The notes under the pieces: model-generated
Told to the model about the DNA's origin: nothing
Seen by the model: the letters and a program-made list of their open reading frames with translations, nothing else
Database searches by the model: none
Shown here: positions 4,360 to 9,736 of the stretch, piece by piece
Layout of the letters: every line of letters starts with the position of its first letter
How positions within the stretch are numbered: the first letter of the stretch is position 1
Virus record (IMG/VR): IMGVR_UViG_3300046009_006648
Location: 1-20,718 of that record
DNA length: 20,718 bases
Strand: one strand, 5' to 3'
Origin: a virus
Position numbers and translations under genes: made by a program

Positions 4360-5210
4360 GTAATTTAGTCGATCCAAACAAACTCGATGTCAAAGTCATT
4401 GAATCAATCGTTACCAAGGGAGACTTAAGTGCTCTTGATCAAAACCAACTCGTTAGCTACTACAACTATCGTTGTTCAACAGTCGGTCTTGACCCAAGTG
4501 CAAAACCTTTTGATGTGCTCTTGCTTAACGGAAAGAAAGTCCTGTACGCAAACGCTAGTGCCACGCAACAGCTTTCTAGTGTGCACGGACTGTCCGTTAC
4601 GCTCACTAACCGAGAGCGAGTTGAAACAATCTATATCGTTTCTGCAAGAGTCACTGGAAAGGATGGAAGAGTTACAGAGAATCAAGGCGCTGTGGACATC
4701 GGTGGACTCTCAGGAGAAAAGCTCGCCAACGCTTTGATGAAAGCTACAACCAAGGCGATTAGACGCACGGTGCTTGCTCACTGTGGATTGGGGATGCTTG
4801 ATGAAACGGAGGTGGAGACGATTCCTGGGGCTGTCGCTGCGCCAATCCATATGCCGGTTGATATACCAGTGCCACAGGTTGCTGAGGTCATTGAAGGCAA
4901 ATTCAAACTGATGGTTCCTGAAGGCGATAGAGCCAAGGTTTACAGCTCTCATCAAGACGAAATGCAGTGGCAGGACAACTTCTTTGGTTTGATTGGCAAG
5001 ATCGCTGATAGCAAGAAGATGAGCAATGAGGAGAAGAACGCTAAGTTAGCGTCTCTCTTTCGGGTCAACCACGAAACCATCGATAACTTTAGCGGGGTTG
5101 CAGCCATTGCATTCAAGAAGCGCTGTCACGATCATGAGGTCGAGGGTTTTATCGCAAAAAAGGTAGTGACTCTGGATGCGATGGAGGACGATCTGGAAGT
5201 TCTAAATTGA
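4356..5210 (+). CDS. Single-strand annealing recombination protein (RecT/Erf/Rad52-like)
   Basis: This 284-residue protein would bind and anneal the single strands produced by the exonuclease encoded just upstream (4-base ATGA overlap). Residues 30-70 contain QLVSYYNYRCSTVGLDPSA, PFDVLLLNGKKVLY and ASATQQL. Residues 100-150 contain DGRVTENQGAVDIGGLSGEK, then ANALMKATTKAIRRTVL and GLGMLDETEV. The TKAxRR...GLGMLDE block is the hallmark I know from phage single-strand annealing proteins. The exact superfamily (RecT versus Sak/Erf/Rad52-like) cannot be settled by eye. The region from about 165 to 284 is more variable and helical, perhaps for partner binding. GGAGG precedes the start by about ten bases. 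Family function is confident, subfamily is not. Confidence 0.88.
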   Translation: MSNLVDPNKLDVKVIESIVTKGDLSALDQNQLVSYYNYRCSTVGLDPSAKPFDVLLLNGKKVLYANASATQQLSSVHGLSVTLTNRERVETIYIVSARVTGKDGRVTENQGAVDIGGLSGEKLANALMKATTKAIRRTVLAHCGLGMLDETEVETIPGAVAAPIHMPVDIPVPQVAEVIEGKFKLMVPEGDRAKVYSSHQDEMQWQDNFFGLIGKIADSKKMSNEEKNAKLASLFRVNHETIDNFSGVAAIAFKKRCHDHEVEGFIAKKVVTLDAMEDDLEVLN

Positions 5211-5401
5211 CGCAGACACAGGCAGTGCTTGAGCGTTTGAAACAAGGAACGCTCACGCAACTGCAAGCGTACGCAGAGATTGGTTCAACAAGACTTGCAG
5301 CCAGAGTCGAAGAACTAAGAAAGCAGGGTCACACGATTGTGACTCACACCATCAATCGAAATGGCAAATCATTTGCCGAGTATCAATTAGTGAGGAAATA
5401 A
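5207..5401 (+). CDS. Helix-turn-helix DNA-binding protein (64 aa)
   Basis: The start is a TTG at 5207 overlapping the previous stop (TTGA), with GGAAG at 5195-5199 correctly spaced. The protein follows the small phage helix-turn-helix pattern I know as HTH_39-type: TQAVLERLKQGTLTQLQAYA at 3-22, IGSTRLAARVEELRKQGHTI at 25-44, and a wing-like end with FAEYQLV. The recognition helix would be RLAARVEELR (about 29-38). Length is normal for the family. It probably binds DNA or controls transcription, but the target is unknown. Its place between annealing and SSB-like genes suggests a role inside the recombination or replication module. Confidence 0.8.
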   Translation: MTQTQAVLERLKQGTLTQLQAYAEIGSTRLAARVEELRKQGHTIVTHTINRNGKSFAEYQLVRK

Positions 5402-5402
5402 C

Positions 5403-5669
5403 ATGAGTTCAAGTAATTACAAGAATGGGCCTGGTCAGGGTAGCTTCTTTCCAGTCAAGAACAAGAAGCATGAGAAAGCACCTGACTGGGATGGATACAT
5501 CATTTGCGATCAGGACTACAAAGCAGGTGAGCAGATCAAGATTGCAGGCTGGGTCAAGCGTGGTACTTGGGGTGAACTATTTAGCCTCAAGATCAACAAT
5601 TGGAAGCCTGGTGATATGCCAGCACCGGCAAGAGAAGTGATGCGTTCAGACGAAGATGTGCCGTTCTGA
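5403..5669 (+). CDS. SSB-like phage protein with acidic DVPF tail (88 aa)
   Basis: The N-terminus is disordered and basic (NYKNGPGQGSFFPVKNKKHE). It is followed by PDWDGYIICDQDYKAGEQIK and a beta-strand-rich core IAGWVKRGTWGELFSLKINN (residues about 46-65), and it ends MRSDEDVPF. An acidic tail ending in Pro-Phe is the diagnostic feature of bacterial and phage single-stranded DNA-binding proteins, used to recruit partner enzymes. The core is much shorter than a standard OB-fold SSB (about 110 residues), so this is a minimal or divergent form. GAGGAAATAAC precedes the ATG. The gene lies one base after the HTH gene and within the recombination operon, which agrees with a ssDNA-related role. Confidence 0.72.
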   Translation: MSSSNYKNGPGQGSFFPVKNKKHEKAPDWDGYIICDQDYKAGEQIKIAGWVKRGTWGELFSLKINNWKPGDMPAPAREVMRSDEDVPF

Positions 5670-5671
5670 TC

Positions 5672-5893
5672 ATGATCTGCCCTAAGTGCGCTGAGCAAGG
5701 GCAGTTGAACGATAGCGTTGTGCTTGACTCACGACGCTATTACAACCGCAACACCTTGCAAGATACCTGGGTGACTCGCAGGAGAAGATGCGTTTCCTGC
5801 GGTTACAAGTTCACAACCTATGAAACTTTGAAGGGAGTCGATGAGCGTAAGTACATTGCTTACGATGAAGCAGTAAGGGAGGATATGGCGTGA
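5672..5893 (+). CDS. NrdR-like zinc-ribbon protein without ATP-cone (73 aa)
   Basis: Cysteines C3, C6, C40 and C43 form a zinc ribbon in the pattern ICPKC ... VVLDSRR ... TRRRRCVSCGYKFTTYE. This is the sequence signature of the N-terminal domain of NrdR, the bacterial repressor of ribonucleotide reductase genes. Full-length NrdR is about 150 residues and has an ATP-cone after the ribbon; here the chain stops 23 residues after FTTYE. It could bind DNA at NrdR-type boxes, or interfere with host NrdR and so release nucleotide synthesis, or use the ribbon for another contact. These roles are inferences. The start lies two bases after the upstream stop with little Shine-Dalgarno, so coupling is probable. 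Confidence 0.82.
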   Translation: MICPKCAEQGQLNDSVVLDSRRYYNRNTLQDTWVTRRRRCVSCGYKFTTYETLKGVDERKYIAYDEAVREDMA

Positions 5894-6210
5894 CAAAACT
5901 GACAGAATCTCACTTGAAAGTGCTTAAGTATCTTTCCAAGCGTAAGACTGAAGCTACATTCAAAGACATTCAACTACAAACCAGGCTTGGCAGTCCAACC
6001 GTTAAGTACATCATTCGTGCACTGCTCTACAAAGGTCACATCAAGAAGCGAACACAAAAGATCGATTGCGTAACAGAACGCTTCTACACTTTTGCTAGTT
6101 GGGAACCTGTAGAGAAAGAACCTGTTAAGAGCCCTATCAAGTTCACGAAGACCCGTATTACGATAGAAAACAGGTTCTTCAATAATCCGTTTAACGTTGG
6201 TGCGCCATGA
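5890..6210 (+). CDS. Winged-helix-like DNA-binding protein (106 aa)
   Basis: The start is GTG 5890, overlapping the previous stop (GTGA), with a strong GGGAGG at 5877-5882. Residues 3-50 read as a helix-turn-helix or winged helix: SHLKVLKYLSKRKTEATFKD, then RLGSPTVKYIIRALLYKGHI, then a basic wing KKRTQK. The C-terminus (RITIENRFFNNPFNVGAP) is a short conserved-looking tail. It likely binds DNA as a regulator or replication accessory. The target is unknown, though it sits downstream of the zinc-ribbon gene and upstream of a nuclease in the same operon. I do not recognise an exact family. Confidence 0.72.
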   Translation: MTKLTESHLKVLKYLSKRKTEATFKDIQLQTRLGSPTVKYIIRALLYKGHIKKRTQKIDCVTERFYTFASWEPVEKEPVKSPIKFTKTRITIENRFFNNPFNVGAP

Positions 6211-6422
6211 ATGAGATCAGTCGTGAAGAGTTGCTAGCCAAACTGGATACGCTCTATGAACTTACCAAAGAGTTACGAGCGATGCTGGCAAGAACTGATC
6301 ACAAACTCAAGACAAGAGAAATGTTCATTAAAGCCTTGCTCGACCCTGATGCTTTTGGCTACAGCGTAGAGAATGTCGTCAGGGAAGAAGCCTGGAAAAT
6401 CTTGCAAGGAGAACGTGATTGA
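6207..6422 (+). CDS. Small helical phage protein, unknown function (71 aa)
   Basis: ATG 6207 overlaps the upstream stop as ATGA; the Shine-Dalgarno is weak, so translational coupling is likely. The chain is almost wholly helical and charged (EELLAKLDTLYELTKELRAM, then KLKTREMFIKALLDPDAFGY), with a coiled-coil look in residues 5-35 and an Ala/Glu helix near the end. No enzyme motif is present. It immediately precedes the resolvase-like nuclease and overlaps it as TTGA, so it could be a partner of that enzyme. Function unknown. Confidence 0.7.
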   Translation: MNEISREELLAKLDTLYELTKELRAMLARTDHKLKTREMFIKALLDPDAFGYSVENVVREEAWKILQGERD

Positions 6423-6733
6423 GCAAGCTAGGCAAGACCAGAGGTGCAAGTTATGAGCGAGAGGTCTGCAATGCACTCTCAGATCGATTAGGAACGAAAG
6501 TAAGCCGTGTACTAGGGCAAGCCAGAGATGGTGGCTCAGACATCGATTTAGGCCCGTTTATGATCGAATGCAAGCGTCGCAGGAAGATTGCACTTTACGA
6601 ATGGATGGAACAAGCCAAGGTGTCAGCCAAAGGCGAGAAGATGCCAGTCGTGATTTGCAGGGCAGATGGCAAAGAGAGTCTGGTGATATTCACGCTTGAC
6701 GATGCCATCACGCTCATGCAGAATGAACTCTAA
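6419..6733 (+). CDS. PDDEXK nuclease, putative phage Holliday-junction resolvase
   Basis: This is a 104-residue protein of the small PDDEXK fold found in phage Holliday-junction resolvase-like proteins, which cut branched DNA. Conserved residues are visible in order: GASYEREV with E14, DGGSDIDLG (D41, D43), IECKRR with E50 and K52, and WMEQAK with Q65, followed by the MPVVICRADG strand. The start is TTG 6419 overlapping the previous stop (TTGA), with AGGAGAA at 6407-6413. Length is normal for the family. It is the last gene of the rightward operon and is followed by a strong terminator. Other PDDEXK roles (for example DNA-end processing) cannot be excluded. Confidence 0.82.
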   Translation: MSKLGKTRGASYEREVCNALSDRLGTKVSRVLGQARDGGSDIDLGPFMIECKRRRKIALYEWMEQAKVSAKGEKMPVVICRADGKESLVIFTLDDAITLMQNEL

Positions 6734-6823
6734 TGTCTCCGGTGAATCTGCCACTAGGTTAGCGCTAGGAGCAAGCGCCAGCAGATAGCTCCTCCCCTCA
6801 AGTTGGCTCACGACGAGCCTTTG

Positions 6824-6851
6824 CCCCGTCCTAGCGACGGGGTTTTCTTTT
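6824..6851 (+). terminator. Strong intrinsic terminator ending the rightward operon
   Basis: CCCCGTC (6824-6830) pairs with GACGGGG (6836-6842) around CTAGC, followed by TTTTCTTTT (6843-6851). A smaller hairpin GGCTC/GAGCC lies just upstream (6805-6819). It faces rightward transcription 90 bases after the nuclease gene. The loop contains the stop codon of the leftward gene at 6831-6986, so the two convergent operons meet in this element. No T-run follows on the leftward strand. Confidence 0.85.
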
Positions 6852-6986
6852 GGCCGTCTTTGCCGCTTCTCGAAAATTCTTGGCGGTGGGGGCACCTGGA
6901 GCACCAGGCTTGCGCATACGCTCACCCGACCCTGCTTTGATGCGCTCTCTCTTGGCTGCAATGTTTGCGTATAGACCTGGTTTCAT
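6831..6986 (-). CDS. MKPGLYANI-type small basic phage protein (51 aa)
   Basis: ATG at 6984-6986 to TAG at 6831-6833 encodes 51 residues: MKPGLYANIAAKRERIKAGS, then GERMRKPGAPGAPTAKNF and a basic tail ending KRKPRR. I know this KPGLYANI..RI.AGSGE.MRKPG pattern from many aquatic phages, where it is a very short conserved basic protein of unknown function. GGAGG (complement of 6993-6997) is six bases upstream. The start directly follows the previous stop (TAAATG). It is the last gene of the leftward late cluster, and its stop lies in the loop of the rightward terminator. A nucleic-acid-binding or packaging-related role is possible from its charge, but unproven. Confidence 0.85.
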   Translation of the reverse strand: MKPGLYANIAAKRERIKAGSGERMRKPGAPGAPTAKNFREAAKTAKRKPRR

Positions 6987-7232
6987 TTAACACCTCCAAC
7001 GTCGTCTAGCGGCCTTGCCTCTTGGCCCAGACCATGATCTTGATCTCGCACAAAAACTCTTCTTCCTGGCGCGTTCTTTAGGCGTTCGAGGGTTAGGTGC
7101 AGGCGCTTGCAGATTGGAGCCTGTAGCCCTGTTATAAGCTTTCCTACCGGCCTCTGTCATGCCACCACCCTCAGAGACAGACTGGAAGTGCCTGCCTTTG
7201 CCTCTAGTGGTCTTTGCTATTGGGTTTGCCAT
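6987..7232 (-). CDS. Small basic phage protein with GGGMTEAGRKAYN motif (81 aa)
   Basis: ATG at 7230-7232 (MANPIAKTTRGKGRHF) is preceded by GAGGTGATC, so it is preferred over a GTG two codons earlier. The chain carries GGGMTEAGRKAYNRATGSNL (about 23-42), APAPNPRTP, RKKSFCARSRSW and a basic end AARRRWRC. This order matches a widespread phage family I think is DUF6321 or close to it, with a characteristic KSFCAR segment and a terminal W-x-C. Function is not known. It lies two bases after the lysozyme stop and directly before the 51-aa gene, a neighbourhood shared by these two small proteins in other phages as I recall. Confidence 0.85.
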   Translation of the reverse strand: MANPIAKTTRGKGRHFQSVSEGGGMTEAGRKAYNRATGSNLQAPAPNPRTPKERARKKSFCARSRSWSGPRGKAARRRWRC

Positions 7233-7234
7233 GA

Positions 7235-7702
7235 TCACCTCATCATCAGTGCTTCAGCTTCTCTGCGCCTTGTTAGCCCTGGCAGTACGCGACCGGCTGC
7301 TTTATTCCACTTCCTACATTCTATGGCTGCATCTTCCCAATTACCAGCGTCTATACGCTTCTTGAAGGTGCTTATGCGGTAATTGCCTAGTCCAAGGTTA
7401 TACGCCCAACTGATGACTGCTGCAAAGCGTCTAGGTGTAGCTAGCAGTAATCTGGGTGATAGTTTTACCAGCCCTGATGTGAAGTACCTGACATGCTTCT
7501 GAAGGGCATCTTCAGCTTGTTCTTTTGTCCAGACAGTGTATTGCCTAATATCACGACCAGTAGAACCATAACCAATAGTCCAAGGGTCACCGCCAGTAGC
7601 GGGGTCAGGATAAGCGCAACAATCACCATTAGGAAGACGTTTAGCGTAGCCTTCAAAGGGCTTAATGAGCACGTTTGTGGCAAGCTCAATCGCTTCATTC
7701 AC
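7235..7702 (-). CDS. Endolysin, GH24 phage lysozyme
   Basis: This is a 155-residue T4-type lysozyme (glycoside hydrolase 24), which cleaves the MurNAc-GlcNAc bond of peptidoglycan to release progeny. The catalytic Glu is E17 in KPFEGYAKRL, with D33 in YPDPATGG and T42 in WTIGYGST completing the E-D-T triad. The helical C-terminal part has FAAVISWAYNLGLGNY and AIECRKWNKAAGRVLPGLTR, the usual RKW..AG..L.GL.RRR.AE pattern. The start is GTG 7702, overlapping the holin-like stop (GTGA), with GAGAAG upstream. There is no signal peptide or signal-anchor, so export through the holin is implied. The holin-like gene lies directly upstream in the transcript, forming a classic lysis pair. Confidence 0.93.
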   Translation of the reverse strand: MNEAIELATNVLIKPFEGYAKRLPNGDCCAYPDPATGGDPWTIGYGSTGRDIRQYTVWTKEQAEDALQKHVRYFTSGLVKLSPRLLLATPRRFAAVISWAYNLGLGNYRISTFKKRIDAGNWEDAAIECRKWNKAAGRVLPGLTRRREAEALMMR

Positions 7703-8178
7703 TTGTACTTCTCTATGCTGCGACCAACAAACCAGAAGGTAAGCACCATCGTGAACAAACCAAAGTCGTCTTCATCCCAAGTCTTAACTAAGACTTCTGC
7801 CCAAGGCGCACCCGTTTGAAATGCAAGAACAAGCGAAGCCGTCTTGACTGCTGCGTACATAGCAAATAATGCCCAGGTGATTCCTGGACGTACCAGTGCT
7901 GAGATTCCAGCCACAAACTTACCTGCTGCCTTAGCCGTTTCAGCCTGTTCTTCAAAGGCCGATTTGATCGTATCGAGTTGCTGAACACTGTAGTCAACAT
8001 ACTTTTCCTCCATACGATACTGACCTTTGAGTTTCTCAAGATCAGTCTGCAATTGGAACATGTTGAGTTCATGCTGACGTTCGTTCTTTTTATCGAGAAA
8101 CTTCAGCACTTCTGGTGCTAGCCGAAACAGGCCACCAAAGATAGAGCCTAGTAAGCCACCTGATAGCAATTCAAACAT
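7699..8178 (-). CDS. Holin-like 3-TM protein
   Basis: The 159-residue protein has a hydrophobic N-terminus (about 4-20, GGLLGSIFGGLF), a charged helical region (30-90, coiled-coil-like) and two strong membrane segments (about 88-120 with ALVRPGITWALFAMY, and 139-155 with FTMVLTFWFVGRS). The LVRP segment followed by Tyr-containing helices is the pattern I know from 3-TM holins of the gene-transfer-agent type (PF11351-like). It would open the inner membrane to let the GH24 lysozyme reach the wall. Its stop overlaps the lysozyme GTG by four bases, and its start overlaps the previous stop as TAATG. Identification as a holin is good by motif and context but not proven. Confidence 0.8.
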   Translation of the reverse strand: MFELLSGGLLGSIFGGLFRLAPEVLKFLDKKNERQHELNMFQLQTDLEKLKGQYRMEEKYVDYSVQQLDTIKSAFEEQAETAKAAGKFVAGISALVRPGITWALFAMYAAVKTASLVLAFQTGAPWAEVLVKTWDEDDFGLFTMVLTFWFVGRSIEKYK

Positions 8179-8447
8179 TACTTTCTAGCCATCTTTTCAC
8201 GCTCTTCAAGCAGTCTAACTTTGACTTGAAGTTCGTTGATATGCTGCATGAGTTGCTCTTTCTGTATAGCTCTTTTTTCAGCACTGATCGGGCTATCAGT
8301 CGGAACACCTTCCTTGGTAATCAAGGCAGGCATAGAACCTTCGATCTTAGTGAGTCTTGTCGAGAAGTCAGCGACCTGTCCTAGTAGCCATGCAAGCGAA
8401 GCCACAATGACGGGTATGACAGCCTTAAGGACATCACTCCAATTCAT
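8178..8447 (-). CDS. Single-TM coiled-coil protein in the lysis cassette (89 aa)
   Basis: The first 27 residues are a membrane anchor (VLKAVIPVIVASLAWLLGQV). They are followed by a short linker with SMPALITKEGVPTDSP and a charged helix (about 54-89) typical of a periplasmic or cytoplasmic coiled coil. The form resembles the inner-membrane spanin Rz or a small holin regulator, but there is no paired outer-membrane lipoprotein visible in an overlapping frame. The start overlaps the previous stop (ATGA), and its stop overlaps the holin-like start (TAATG). There is no good Shine-Dalgarno, so it depends on coupling. A lysis role is inferred from location. Confidence 0.65.
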   Translation of the reverse strand: MNWSDVLKAVIPVIVASLAWLLGQVADFSTRLTKIEGSMPALITKEGVPTDSPISAEKRAIQKEQLMQHINELQVKVRLLEEREKMARK

Positions 8448-8617
8448 TTGTTCAGGATTTGATCAATGCGGGTATGAGCCTTATCTGCCGTTAGATGGAG
8501 ATGCTCAACCTTTGCTTTAAGTTCTGCCAAGTCTGATCGGATCGCCACATAAGCACCAAAAGCTCCAGCGGCAGCACCAATCAATGCTTGCAAAACCACT
8601 GACATCGAGATTTCCAT
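8444..8617 (-). CDS. Single-TM 57-aa protein in the lysis cassette
   Basis: ATG at 8615-8617 to TGA at 8444-8446 encodes 57 residues. Residues 6-26 are a hydrophobic alanine/glycine-rich membrane helix (VVLQALIGAAAGAFGAYVAI), followed by a charged helix ending AHTRIDQILNK. A short TM helix plus an H.RID-type helix is a common design of small phage proteins next to holins that I have seen in other tailed phages. It overlaps the next gene by four bases and starts right after the previous stop (TAAATG). It may be an accessory holin, antiholin or spanin-like protein; which one cannot be decided. Confidence 0.7.
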   Translation of the reverse strand: MEISMSVVLQALIGAAAGAFGAYVAIRSDLAELKAKVEHLHLTADKAHTRIDQILNK

Positions 8618-8959
8618 TTATGCCAATCCCTCTCCTGGGCAGATGTAACACACGCATGTGCCACTAGCAGCAATGCCAGCAACATAAACGGTATTGCTTG
8701 TAGAGGCTTGAATACCTGTAATAACAACTCTTGAACCTGCTGGTATTACATGCACATCTTGCGCGTTACCTGATGTAGGGAATGCAGCCGTGACTGCATT
8801 GGTTCGTCCAAACGCTATAGCTACTACCGAAAGGCCAGAATTGACAATAGCAAATTGTTGGGCAGGTGTATCGACAGTGACTTCAACGTTACTGGTTGTC
8901 GCACCTGCCGATAAAACAACCGACGGGCCGGTTGCTTGAAAGGCGATATTACTTGCCAC
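8618..8959 (-). CDS. Beta-rich phage protein, unknown function (113 aa)
   Basis: The start is GTG 8959 with GGGGG (complement of 8967-8971) seven bases upstream, inside the previous gene. The product is rich in Ala, Val, Thr and Ser with short alternating strands: IAFQATGPSVVLSAGATTSN, VEVTVDTPAQQFAIVNSG, VVAIAFGRTNAV, VHVIPAGSRVVITG, NTVYVAGIAAS, then CVCYICPGEG. This looks like a beta-sandwich of the kind found in head-decoration or tail accessory proteins. I have seen similar short proteins ending in a Gly-Glu-Gly tail near lysis genes of aquatic phages. Virion location is an inference. Confidence 0.75.
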   Translation of the reverse strand: MASNIAFQATGPSVVLSAGATTSNVEVTVDTPAQQFAIVNSGLSVVAIAFGRTNAVTAAFPTSGNAQDVHVIPAGSRVVITGIQASTSNTVYVAGIAASGTCVCYICPGEGLA

Positions 8960-9113
8960 GTTTATTCCCCCACTGCTCAGCAGCCGTCATCGTGCCATAG
9001 CAGGGAGCGCCATTGGTGAACTTGGGCTGGAAGTTAGGGGTGACTTGCTTAGGTGTAGCAGCAACAGGCTTAACTATCACTTGCTTGCTTACTATTTTCA
9101 TCGTCGTCATCAT
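8949..9113 (-). CDS. Hypothetical 54-aa phage protein
   Basis: ATG at 9111-9113 with AAGGAAAC upstream opens a 54-codon frame (MMTTMKIVSKQVIVKPVAAT, ending AAEQWGNKRGK) to TAA at 8949-8951. Its 5' 44 bases overlap the end of the upstream 80-aa gene in another frame, and its last 11 bases overlap the next gene's GTG start. The C-terminal half (PNFQPKFTNGAPCYGTMTAA) has a regular Pro/Gly pattern that looks like a real short motif. It fills the only otherwise empty stretch between 8960 and 9069. No function can be assigned. Confidence 0.6.
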   Translation of the reverse strand: MMTTMKIVSKQVIVKPVAATPKQVTPNFQPKFTNGAPCYGTMTAAEQWGNKRGK

Positions 9114-9312
9114 GCTTTGTTTCCTTTATCAAGGAGGGTAAAAACACCGTGATGGCAAAGATCAACAACGCAGCGAGTCGTTCATAAGTCGGCCCCCACA
9201 TTGTCCAGCAAGCCAGCGCAAAAGTCATCGACAATGCCAAGATTGTCAATACCCTAGCCACCACCAATTTCAAAGAAACACGTACTACTTTCAACAGAAG
9301 ATTCGAATCCAT
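9070..9312 (-). CDS. Two-TM membrane protein with acidic tail (80 aa)
   Basis: An in-frame ATG lies at 9324, but GAGG in the complement sits about six bases before ATG 9310-9312, which I take as the start (MDSNLLLKVVRVSL). Two hydrophobic helices are clear: VARVLTILALSMTFALACW (about 18-36) and LAALLIFAITVFLPSLI (about 45-62), with a short WGPTYER linker. The protein ends in an acidic KHDDDDENSKQ tail. The layout fits a small class II holin or another membrane effector. It lies outside the tight lysis cassette (7235-8617) but in the same transcript. The acidic tail coding region overlaps the next gene's start. Confidence 0.7.
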   Translation of the reverse strand: MDSNLLLKVVRVSLKLVVARVLTILALSMTFALACWTMWGPTYERLAALLIFAITVFLPSLIKETKHDDDDENSKQASDS

Positions 9313-9353
9313 GCTCAGCCTCATGGTTTAGTTTAAGGTTCACGGATGTTACC

Positions 9354-9563
9354 TTAATTCGCATCTTCTTCGTCATCATTCATAAAACCACTTCCCCACG
9401 CTGCATCGTCTGCTTTCAAGCGTATGGCTTCCAGTTTCAAAGCACGGTCTATTACCCGTGTCTTATCAACCATTGAAGCCGTTGGGTCAGCCATGACCTC
9501 GGCTAACAACTTGCTGATTGCTTCTTCGAGCGCAGGGTTAATACCTGCCTGCTTTTTCCTCAT
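9354..9563 (-). CDS. Small helical phage protein, possibly DNA-packaging related (69 aa)
   Basis: ATG 9561-9563 overlaps the previous stop (ATGA). The protein reads as one or two helices (NPALEEAISKLLAEVMADPT, then SMVDKTRVIDRALKLEAIRL) followed by an acidic tail GSGFMNDDEEDA. I recall similar proteins, with a DK.RVIDRALKLE helix and a GSGF-acidic end, in aquatic phages, sometimes placed by others near packaging genes. I cannot confirm a terminase-small-subunit identity from this sequence, and the chain is short for that. The function is left open. Its neighbours are small proteins between the large virion genes and the lysis cassette. Confidence 0.7.
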   Translation of the reverse strand: MRKKQAGINPALEEAISKLLAEVMADPTASMVDKTRVIDRALKLEAIRLKADDAAWGSGFMNDDEEDAN

Positions 9564-9736
9564 CGGGTCATGCGGCGTTTAGGTTGACGGTCAGGCATTT
9601 TCGCAGGCATACGTCCTAGTGCTCGCTGTGCTGCCAGCGAACCTGCTACTTCGTTACGACCTGCTTCAGCAGCCTGTGCTTCTTGGCGCTTCATCTCTTT
9701 GTTGCCTTCTGCTTTCATCATGACATCGTAGTTCAT
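9560..9736 (-). CDS. Hypothetical 58-aa basic helical phage protein
   Basis: ATG at 9734-9736 to TGA at 9560-9562 encodes 58 residues: MNYDVMMKAEGNKEMKRQEA, an Ala/Glu/Gln-rich helix (QAAEAGRNEVAGSLAAQRAL) and a basic Pro/Arg/Met tail (RQPKRRMTR). Its start overlaps the previous stop as ATGA, and its own stop overlaps the next start (ATGA), so both junctions support translation. AGAGG lies a few bases upstream. No known domain is recognised. It may be a small virion or scaffolding-like protein, but only context supports that. Confidence 0.65.
   Translation of the reverse strand: MNYDVMMKAEGNKEMKRQEAQAAEAGRNEVAGSLAAQRALGRMPAKMPDRQPKRRMTR

Noticed and set aside
6623-6961. Leftward frame of 112 codons across the terminator
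   Set aside because: It runs through the rightward terminator and antisense to the nuclease gene, and it conflicts with the well-supported 51-aa gene on the same strand.
7465-7698. Leftward frame starting ATG 7698 inside the lysozyme gene
   Set aside because: It is hydrophobic and starts four bases from the lysozyme GTG, so an embedded holin was considered. The lysozyme frame has full catalytic motifs and the holin-like gene is already present, so it is most likely a shadow.
9354-9563. Terminase small subunit identity for the 69-aa protein
   Set aside because: There is only a vague memory of similar proteins near packaging genes, no DNA-binding motif, and no large terminase in the window.
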